A DNA stretch of 64,000 nt from an uncultured Pseudoxanthomonas sp. (GTDB taxonomy: Bacteria > Pseudomonadota > Gammaproteobacteria > Xanthomonadales > Xanthomonadaceae): assembly GCF_946886695.1 (NCBI RefSeq), contig NZ_CAMPJD010000010.1:32164-96163 (forward strand). The letters run 5' to 3'. Shown here piece by piece: positions 1 to 6,248 of this stretch. Under the pieces are notes generated by a model, which saw nothing but the letters and a program-made list of their open reading frames with translations, was not told the origin of the DNA and did not search any database. Both the position numbers and the translations under genes were made by a program. How positions within the stretch are numbered: position 1 is the stretch's first letter; each line of letters begins with the position of its first letter.

Positions 1-147
1 GCCGGTCGCCTGCTCGGCGGTCGGCTCGGTCTGGCCCTGCTGCGTCGCGGCGTCCTCGGTCTTTTCCTGCGCGAACGCCAGCGGCATGGCCAGCGCGGCG
101 CTCAAGGCGACCAGTGCGATCAGCGGCTTGCGGTTGTTCTTCGTCAT
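1..147 (-). CDS. Secreted protein of unknown function, N-terminal part only
   Basis: The gene begins at an ATG at 145-147 with a CGGAGC-type ribosome binding site just upstream and runs off the left edge, so only the first 49 residues are visible. Residues 1-26 form a classic signal peptide: basic start (TKNNRKP), hydrophobic LIALVALSAALAMPL core and an AFA cleavage site. The mature start is rich in Glu, Gln, Thr and Ala, suggesting a flexible or low-complexity periplasmic or secreted protein. No family can be named from this fragment. Confidence 0.6.
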   Translation of the reverse strand, partial: MTKNNRKPLIALVALSAALAMPLAFAQEKTEDAATQQGQTEPTAEQATG

Positions 148-387
148 GTCTGTGCTCCGTTCTGTGGGAGTGCGTCCGATTGCGCACGGCCCCACCTTGC
201 AACGTCGCTTCTGAACGAAACTGGCGCGCTGAAATGAACGTGCACGCACGCTTAACCACACGCGGATCGGGTTCGGCTAGCCCGGTGTTAGTGAGCTGTG
301 ATCGCGTTGTCAGGCGTCCGTGGAATCCGTGACGTCGCGCATTGTTTACCGTTAGGTATTCGTTTTTCGCGCGCTTTTCGCCGCGGT

Positions 388-747
388 TCAATCCGGCGCT
401 TTTCTGCTGAACCATTGCCAACCAAGAGCGACGCCACTCAACGCGCCGGCGATCTCCAGCACCACGCGCGAGCCGAGCGACTCGGGATCGTGGATGCCCT
501 GCAAGGCCAGCCGCGCATACAACGGCGACTCCAGCTTCGAAATGCCCAGGTAGAACATGTTCCAGCTGTCCACCCCGGCACCGATGACCACGGCCGAGAC
601 GCAGGCCCAACCGATGGCGTGCCCCATCGACCAGCGCATCCTGGTACTCAGCCAGTTCCAGAACAGGAAGCACAGCACGCCGAGGACGAACGCGATCAGG
701 CCCGCTTCGATCGCGCCGAGCACGCCGTAGTGCAGGGGCAGGTTCAT
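388..747 (-). CDS. Small integral membrane protein, unknown function
   Basis: 119 residues from the ATG at 745-747, chosen because GGAAGGGGG lies just upstream; longer versions from further upstream lack this site and add an Arg/His-rich non-membrane tail. Three hydrophobic stretches are visible: about residues 8-35, 42-65 and 92-112, so it should sit in the inner membrane with short loops. No catalytic or binding motif is recognised. It is transcribed away from the SDR-like gene at 916, so the roughly 170 bases between them probably hold divergent promoters. Confidence 0.6.
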   Translation of the reverse strand: MNLPLHYGVLGAIEAGLIAFVLGVLCFLFWNWLSTRMRWSMGHAIGWACVSAVVIGAGVDSWNMFYLGISKLESPLYARLALQGIHDPESLGSRVVLEIAGALSGVALGWQWFSRKAPD

Positions 748-915
748 CGCGTGCCCCCTTCCAGGATGCACGCTGCGGTGTGTGGATTCGTGTAGCGGTG
801 CATGGACAGGCATTCCCCGGCGCGGAACCGCGCCTGATGCCACAGGTTAACCGATGCGATCCTGCCCCCGTGCCGTGCTGGCATGATGGCGCCATTGCCG
901 CGACGGGAGCATCGC

Positions 916-1551
916 ATGAGTCGTCTATTGCTGGCTGGTGCAACCGGTCTGGTCGGACAGGCGACACTGCGGCGGGCACTGGCATCCGCGCGGGTGCGCC
1001 AGGTGGTCGCGCCCACACGCAAACCCCTCGCCCCCCACCCCAAACTGATGAACCCGGTCGTGGATTTCGAGGCACTGCCCCCTGATGCCGAGTGGTGGCG
1101 CGTGGACGCCGTGGCCTGCGCACTGGGCACGACGATCCGCGATGCAGGCTCGCAGGACGCGTTCCGGCGCGTGGACCACGACTATCCGCTTGCGATCGCA
1201 CGCCACGCCCATGCACACGGTGCACGGGCCTTCGCGCTGGTGTCGGCGATGGGCGCCGATGCAGATTCGCGGATCTTCTACTCGCGCACGAAGGGCGAGG
1301 TCGAAAAGGCGCTCGCCGCGATCGGCTTCACGTCACTCACCGTGCTGCGCCCGGGCCTGCTGGGCGGGGATCGCGTACAGCACCGGGGCGGCGAACGTTG
1401 GGCGCTGCGCGTGCTGGGCGCGCTGGATCCGGTCCTGCCGAAGCGCTACAGGATCGTGCCTGCCGAACGCGTGGCGCAGGTCTTGCTGGATGCGGCCATG
1501 GACGCGGTGCCGGGGCAGCACGTCATTCCATCGGAGCACTTGCTGGGCTGA
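916..1551 (+). CDS. NAD(P)-binding atypical SDR (HTATIP2-like) protein
   Basis: 211 residues. The N-terminus MSRLLLAGATGLVGQ is a Rossmann dinucleotide-binding strand-loop (GATGLVG) at residues 4-15. Further on are ALVSAMGAD, then YSRTKGEVEKAL with the Tyr/Lys spacing of extended and atypical SDRs, and VLRPGLLGG. This is the pattern of the small NAD(P)H-binding proteins related to HTATIP2/NmrA-like folds. The ATG at 916 is chosen because GGGAG lies 7 bases upstream; an upstream in-frame ATG at 883 lacks such a site. The substrate is unknown. It ends 10 bases before the convergent DUF4920 gene. Confidence 0.8.
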   Translation: MSRLLLAGATGLVGQATLRRALASARVRQVVAPTRKPLAPHPKLMNPVVDFEALPPDAEWWRVDAVACALGTTIRDAGSQDAFRRVDHDYPLAIARHAHAHGARAFALVSAMGADADSRIFYSRTKGEVEKALAAIGFTSLTVLRPGLLGGDRVQHRGGERWALRVLGALDPVLPKRYRIVPAERVAQVLLDAAMDAVPGQHVIPSEHLLG

Positions 1552-1561
1552 TGCCCGCAGG

Positions 1562-2011
1562 TCATGCGTCGGGCTCGTCCACGCGTACCTGCACGCCATC
1601 GGCGACGATGCGGTACTCGACCTCGGCTACCGCGGCTCCCGCACTGGTTTCTTCAGCGGTGTGGTCGCGTGCCGCGGGCGACAATGTCACCCGCGACAGC
1701 ACGCCGTGCACCTGCGCATCGCCCCGCACGTCCTTGGGCACGTAGAAATCGTGATCGCCCAGCAGCACGCGCGCGCCATGTCCGTCATCCTCGAGCATCA
1801 CCCAGCAGCCCTTCTTCTGGCAGACATCGACGACGCGTCCGCTGAAGACGCGCGCCTGGCCTTCATGCGCTGCCGGTTGCGCGAGCGCCTGTGCCAACGG
1901 CACCACCGCACCGGCGGGGATGTCGGCACCGTACTTGTCCCAGGCAGTGTCAGACGCCATCACGGGCACTGCGACCACCATCGAACAGATCACCGTCAAC
2001 CAACGTTGCAT
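1562..2011 (-). CDS. DUF4920 domain periplasmic protein
   Basis: 149 residues beginning with a signal peptide (MQRWLTVICSMVVAVPVMAS). The mature part shows features of the DUF4920 family: ARVFSGRVVDVCQKKGCWVML, with a Cys pair (VCQKKGC), followed by DHDFYVPKDVRG. The Cys pair may bind a metal or form a disulfide in the periplasm; that is inference, since the family has no established reaction. A strong GGAGG site stands 7 bases before the ATG. It is convergent with the SDR-like gene and lies downstream of the glycine-zipper protein gene on the same strand. Confidence 0.75.
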   Translation of the reverse strand: MQRWLTVICSMVVAVPVMASDTAWDKYGADIPAGAVVPLAQALAQPAAHEGQARVFSGRVVDVCQKKGCWVMLEDDGHGARVLLGDHDFYVPKDVRGDAQVHGVLSRVTLSPAARDHTAEETSAGAAVAEVEYRIVADGVQVRVDEPDA

Positions 2012-2064
2012 GGCCTTGCCTCCGGGGGAATGGAGGCATCTTACCTTCGCCCCGGTCCACCGGT

Positions 2065-2568
2065 TCAGTGCAGGAGGCCGTGGTGCACGAGCTGCAGGCG
2101 CTGGGTCCCCGTTGCGGTGATGGCCTGGCTGGCGCGTTCGAGCAGGCGTTCGTCCTCCTCATCGATCACCACCAGCACCTTGCCTGCGTCGATCTCGGTG
2201 CGATAGTCGCGGCGCACTTCGCTGGGTACGGAGGAACCGGCCAGCGCCGACGCCCAGCCGCCGACCGTCGCGCCAACCACCGTGCAAAGCAGCACCGCAG
2301 CCCACGGGATCCCCACCACAGGGATGGCCATCGCGAGCAAGCCGATGACCAGGCCCACGACACCACCGCCCACCAGCCCGCGCGCCGCCGCCGGCATGAA
2401 GTCGGTGGGGGAGCCTTCTTTGTCGGCATCGGGCATCTGCGTCATCTCGATGTCCGGACGCCCGACGAGGGACGCGTGATCGGGACGGATGCCCAGATGC
2501 AATGCCACATGCAGGGCCGCCTCGGCGGTGTCGATGTCGGGGGCGCTGAACACGCGTCGCGTCTTCAT
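2065..2568 (-). CDS. Membrane protein with glycine-rich helical hairpin, unknown function
   Basis: 167 residues, ATG preceded by AGGAGA. The centre (about residues 60-112) has two glycine-rich hydrophobic segments (ARGLVGGGVVGLVIGLLAMAIPVVGIPWAAVLLCTVVGATVGGWASALAG), the pattern of a tightly packed transmembrane hairpin as in DUF1269-like proteins. Flanking it are soluble parts: an N-terminal stretch with DTAEAALHVAL and a C-terminal part (GKVLVVIDEEDERLLERASQAI) resembling a small alpha/beta domain. Function unknown. It could be an osmotic or stress membrane protein, but nothing here proves it. Confidence 0.65.
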   Translation of the reverse strand: MKTRRVFSAPDIDTAEAALHVALHLGIRPDHASLVGRPDIEMTQMPDADKEGSPTDFMPAAARGLVGGGVVGLVIGLLAMAIPVVGIPWAAVLLCTVVGATVGGWASALAGSSVPSEVRRDYRTEIDAGKVLVVIDEEDERLLERASQAITATGTQRLQLVHHGLLH

Positions 2569-2693
2569 AGCGATCTCCTGGCCGACGCGGGAGGGCCGAC
2601 CGTGAGGACCACGCTAGACCGCGATGGGGGAGCGGCGAGTGAAAAATCGCAACCGTGGCTGACGCGCCGACGCGCGGCGGGCACGCGGTGGAC

Positions 2694-3479
2694 TCAGAGC
2701 GCCGGACGCTCCGGTGCCTGCTTGCGTCCCAGCGCGCGCAGATAGAGCTCGTACAACGCGGTGACCTTGGACACGTATTCCTGCGTCTCCGCGTAGGGTG
2801 GCACGCCGCCGTAGCGCGACACGGTGCCGATGCCGGCGTTGTAGGCGGCCGCGACCAGCGTCAGGTCGCCTTTGTAACGGCGCATCAGGCCACGCAGGTG
2901 ACGCGCGCCGGCATTGATCGATTCCGCGGAGGAATAGGGGTCGGCGACGCCGTACTCCTTCGCCACGTCCGGCATCAGCTGCATCACGCCCATCGCGCCC
3001 TTCGGCGAAAGCGCCTTCGCATCGAAATCGCTCTCGGCATGCGCCACGGCACGCAGCCAGGCATCGTCGACCCCGGTCTGGCGCGCAGCCGCCTTGAACT
3101 CGGAGGGATAGCGGTCCAGCCGCGGCGTGCCCACCTTGCCCAGGCCCAGGTGGGCGGGCTCGCCCGGCGGTGTCTGCACAGTGAATTTCAGATAGGCCGT
3201 GGAACCCGGCAGGTTGCGGGTGGAATACACCTTCTGCCCGTCCTGGTCGCGCTCGTAGAGCGTGCCGCTGAAGACACCCATCGAGCCCCACAGGTTGGGC
3301 GTGCTGACAGCGTTGTCGTCGATCTCCTTGGCCGTGCACTTCGATCCCGGCTCCGGCGCGGTAGCCAGGCTGACCGTCCCGCCCTGCACGCAGCGATACA
3401 CCGTGCGTGCGCCCGCCTCGGTGCTGGCCAAGGCCAGCACCGTCAGCAGGAAGCCGGCGGCGCGTCTGAGAGGGTGCAT
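2694..3479 (-). CDS. Lytic transglycosylase, SLT family, with N-terminal DUF4124-like segment
   Basis: 261 residues. A signal peptide (to about residue 24, ASTEAGA) is followed by VYRCVQGGTVSLATAP, the short Cys-containing pattern of DUF4124-like domains. The C-terminal half is a lysozyme-like transglycosylase: AHAESDFDAKALSPKGAMGVMQLMP gives the catalytic Glu in AESDF and the GxMQLMP signature, followed by AAYNAG. It should cut the glycan strands of peptidoglycan in the periplasm, releasing 1,6-anhydro products. It is divergent from the pyrophosphatase gene and not next to any conjugation or secretion genes, so a general wall-turnover role is the simplest reading. Confidence 0.85.
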   Translation of the reverse strand: MHPLRRAAGFLLTVLALASTEAGARTVYRCVQGGTVSLATAPEPGSKCTAKEIDDNAVSTPNLWGSMGVFSGTLYERDQDGQKVYSTRNLPGSTAYLKFTVQTPPGEPAHLGLGKVGTPRLDRYPSEFKAAARQTGVDDAWLRAVAHAESDFDAKALSPKGAMGVMQLMPDVAKEYGVADPYSSAESINAGARHLRGLMRRYKGDLTLVAAAYNAGIGTVSRYGGVPPYAETQEYVSKVTALYELYLRALGRKQAPERPAL

Positions 3480-3590
3480 GGGCGGCGGATTCTAGGCCCG
3501 GCAAGCTGAAGGACAGCCTGAATCACGCTTTCCGCGCCGACGGCCGGCCAGCCCGGCCCGATTCTTGCTGCGCCGCAGCAGCCAAGCGCG

Positions 3591-3596
3591 TAAAAT
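3591..3596 (+). promoter_or_regulatory. Probable -10 element of ppa
   Basis: TAAAAT within GTAAAATGCCGG, 37 bases before the ppa start. The same 12-mer occurs before the methyltransferase gene at 36876. A TTGCTG upstream is 20 bases away, longer than the ideal spacer, so the -35 is uncertain. Confidence 0.35.
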
Positions 3597-3632
3597 GCCG
3601 GCCTCTTTCACCGCACCCCCTCGGAGCACGCA

Positions 3633-4187
3633 ATGGGCCTGGATCTGGTCAGCGCCGGCAAGAACCCGCCGGACGAAATCAACGTCATCATCGAGATCCC
3701 CAAGGACGCCGAGCCGGTGAAGTACGAGGTAGACAAGGCCAGCGGCGCGATCTTCGTCGACCGCATCCTCTCCACGCCCATGCGCTACCCCTGCAACTAC
3801 GGCTACGTCCCGCACACCCTGTGCGGCGACGGCGACCCGGCCGACGTGCTGGTGGTCCTGCCGCTGCCGCTGATCCCCGGCTCGGTGATCCGCTGCCGTC
3901 CGGTCGGCGTGCTGCGCATGAGCGACGAAGCCGGCAGCGACGAGAAGCTGCTGGCGGTGCCGGTGGACAAGGTCTTCGCCGGCTACAGCCACATCAGCGA
4001 CATCGACCAGGTCAGCCCGCACTGGCTGGAGCGCATCGGCCACTTCTTCGAGCACTACAAGGACCTGGAGAAGGGCAAGTGGGTCAAGCTGGATGGCTGG
4101 GGCAACGCCGCCGAAGCCAAGGCCGTGCTGGTGGACGCCATCGCCCGACAGGCCGCGCAGCCGGAAGACGAGAAGCACAAGTTCTGA
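3633..4187 (+). CDS. ppa: Inorganic pyrophosphatase (family I)
   Basis: 184 residues, normal length for bacterial family I enzymes. It hydrolyses pyrophosphate to two phosphates in the cytoplasm, pulling nucleic acid and other polymer syntheses forward. Diagnostic features are EIPKDAEPVKYEVDK, the YPCNYGYVPHTLCGDGDPADVLVVLP block (the Asp residues of DGDPADVL bind catalytic magnesium), and the later KVFAGY/HWLERIGHFFEHYKDLEKGKWVK region. The gene stands alone, with a -10-like TAAAAT upstream and a strong terminator after it, so it is probably monocistronic. Confidence 0.97.
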   Translation: MGLDLVSAGKNPPDEINVIIEIPKDAEPVKYEVDKASGAIFVDRILSTPMRYPCNYGYVPHTLCGDGDPADVLVVLPLPLIPGSVIRCRPVGVLRMSDEAGSDEKLLAVPVDKVFAGYSHISDIDQVSPHWLERIGHFFEHYKDLEKGKWVKLDGWGNAAEAKAVLVDAIARQAAQPEDEKHKF

Positions 4188-4210
4188 TTGCTCCCGCGCG
4201 CATCAACAAG

Positions 4211-4240
4211 AAAGGCCGCCTCAAGGGCGGCCTTTTTTCT
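4211..4240. terminator. Rho-independent terminator between ppa and the fusion gene
   Basis: A 7-bp GC stem, GGCCGCC (4214-4220) with GGCGGCC (4226-4232), and a 5-base loop, followed by a T run on the plus strand. The minus strand has a shorter T run (CTTTCTTG), so it may serve both convergent genes. Confidence 0.85.
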
Positions 4241-4248
4241 TCCTGTCA

Positions 4249-6099
4249 TCAGAGACCCGCGGCGCGTGCCGCGCGTTCGATCGTGGCTTTCCACTGCACG
4301 AGACGCGGCTCGATCTCGGCCGCATGCCGCCGCCACTTGTCCGGATCGGGTTTCGTCAGCGTGTAGCGCGACAGGGGAAGCTGCCCGCCGAGTTCGCGAT
4401 CCCACGACCAGCCGGCCCATTCGCTCAGGCGCAGCACCTCCCGCTGCGGGTCCTGCACGAAGCGTCCGTAGTCGACCGACACCCAGTCGGCAGGCGACAG
4501 CGCATCCAGATCGTCCAGCATGAGGCGCGTCGCGGTTTCCCACTGGCTCGCCACGATCTCCCCGAGCTCCTTTCCGTTCAACGCCTGCCAGCCGGGCGTC
4601 AGCAGGAACGACCAGGTCGGCCCCTGCCAGCCGGGCAGGTTGTACATGCGGAACCTGCCGGACTGCCATCCGTCGATCATGCTGCCCCAGACCTGCCGCG
4701 GATCGCGATGCAGGTAGATGAACTTCGCGTCGGGGAACACCGCCTTCAGGAACGGAATGCGCAGCGCGTTCTTCGGCGTCTTCTCCAGCATCCGGATCGT
4801 CGCGCCTGCATCCGGCACGTTGCCCTCGCGATCGCGCAGCGCGTCGAGGAACCGGGTGCGCAACACTTGCACGACCGTCGACGTGGCATCGACACGACCC
4901 AACTGGTTGGAGTGGAACCCGCGTTGCGCGGGTGCCAGGCCCTCGACACCCTCGATCAGCTGATGGCTTTCATCGCCGATCGTGTACACGCCGCGCGCAC
5001 CCGACAGCGTCTCGAACAGCAGCGTGGAACCGGAACGCGGCGGGCTGACGATGAAAACCGGCTGATCGAGCTCCCGTGCGTTCATTCGAGCACCGCTGCT
5101 CGCTTGCCTGTCCGTTGCCGCAGGCCTGGCACCGTGCGGATCGCGTCGCGCCGACTCATCGACATCGGCAGCCAGGGCCATACTGAAAATGTGAGCCTTC
5201 AACGCCGCCAGCAGTCCCAGTCCGTTCTGCAGCCGGACCTGTGCAACACCCGACTGCACGAGTTTTTCCTGGATGTCCTTCAGCAGCGCCCTGAAATGCG
5301 GCAGTCCCGATGCCTGGTTGCCATGGCAGGCCCATACGCCGTGCCAGTGGCGCGCGAAACGCATCAGCAACGCATGGACCGCGGGCAGTTGCGGAGTCCG
5401 CTCGGCGTCGTTGATCAGGAAGCCGATGCATTCACGTAGCTCCCACGGTGTCATCACGTCGGAAGCGTTGAAAGATTCGTAGTCCAGCGTCGCCCGGTGG
5501 CCCTGCATCGGCGCGATCCCTCGTGGCGCCCAACCCGGCTCGCGCCGCTCCGGGGTCCTGCCCTGCTCCAGCAGGTCCCAGAACGCGACGCCGCCGACCG
5601 TATCGGCCACCAGATGGATGCGCGTTTCGCTGCTTTCGTTCAGGACCCGGTGGTGACGCCACGTGTCGAAGATCCAGCACTCGCCCGCCGCCATATTCAC
5701 TTCGCTGTCGCCGCACTGGAAGCGCACCGACGGCGTGGTGATGATCGGCACGTGTACACGCATGTGTTCACGCCAGTAGTAATTGATGTCGACATGCCCG
5801 GTGACCTCGGACTGTCCCGAGAGACGCATGAGCCGGGAGCGCCCCCACGTGGCACCGAGCGATTCCAGCACCTGCATGAGGTACGGCAACCGCGCCAGCG
5901 AAGGCGTGGGCCGCATCCGTCCCGTCACCTGGTCGCTGTCCGGATCGCCTTCCGTGGTGATCAGCGCGAGCGCGCTGTTGCCGGGGATCCCGCCCGGATG
6001 GGACCGCCAGCATGCCTCGTCGATCGTCAGCACCTCGCGCGCCAACGCCTCGGCGTCGAAGGCAACGGGCAGCTGGATGAAGGGGGCAGGCAGCTTCAT
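4249..6099 (-). CDS. Aspartyl/asparaginyl beta-hydroxylase-sulfotransferase fusion
   Basis: 616 residues with two recognisable catalytic domains. Residues 80-170 match the Asp/Asn beta-hydroxylase fold, a 2-oxoglutarate/Fe(II) oxygenase: RVHVPI (His116) and RHHRVLNE (His150) fit the two iron-binding histidines, with Arg126 (SVRF) and Arg160 (TRIHLVAD) as likely co-substrate contacts. Residues 170-340 are a helical stretch I cannot assign. Residues 346-616 are a sulfotransferase: PPRSGSTLL at 353-361 is the PAPS 5'-phosphosulfate loop, and LHRDPRQVWGSM is the 3'-phosphate region. No signal peptide is seen, so it is probably cytoplasmic. It lies about 150 bases downstream of a TonB-dependent receptor on the same strand, with a terminator-like hairpin between them. 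The substrate is unknown; a peptide or small metabolite hydroxylated and then sulfated is possible. Confidence 0.85.
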   Translation of the reverse strand: MKLPAPFIQLPVAFDAEALAREVLTIDEACWRSHPGGIPGNSALALITTEGDPDSDQVTGRMRPTPSLARLPYLMQVLESLGATWGRSRLMRLSGQSEVTGHVDINYYWREHMRVHVPIITTPSVRFQCGDSEVNMAAGECWIFDTWRHHRVLNESSETRIHLVADTVGGVAFWDLLEQGRTPERREPGWAPRGIAPMQGHRATLDYESFNASDVMTPWELRECIGFLINDAERTPQLPAVHALLMRFARHWHGVWACHGNQASGLPHFRALLKDIQEKLVQSGVAQVRLQNGLGLLAALKAHIFSMALAADVDESARRDPHGARPAATDRQASSGARMNARELDQPVFIVSPPRSGSTLLFETLSGARGVYTIGDESHQLIEGVEGLAPAQRGFHSNQLGRVDATSTVVQVLRTRFLDALRDREGNVPDAGATIRMLEKTPKNALRIPFLKAVFPDAKFIYLHRDPRQVWGSMIDGWQSGRFRMYNLPGWQGPTWSFLLTPGWQALNGKELGEIVASQWETATRLMLDDLDALSPADWVSVDYGRFVQDPQREVLRLSEWAGWSWDRELGGQLPLSRYTLTKPDPDKWRRHAAEIEPRLVQWKATIERAARAAGL

Positions 6100-6196
6100 G
6101 GGTCGCGGGAATCTCGGCTACGCCCGGGGGGGTCGGGACGGTCTGTCAGTTCGACGGATGATACCAACCGTCGCCACCCGTCATGCCCGCAAAGAA

Positions 6197-6218
6197 CGAC
6201 GGCCCCTTGCGGGGCCGT
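6197..6218 (-). terminator. Terminator-like hairpin after the TonB-dependent receptor gene
   Basis: Perfect 8-bp stem ACGGCCCC/GGGGCCGT with a 4-base loop, followed on the minus strand by CGTTCTTTGC. The T run is interrupted, so some read-through into the fusion gene is possible. Confidence 0.6.
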
Positions 6219-6248
6219 CGTGGTGCAGCAGACGCGTCGATCCGGAGA

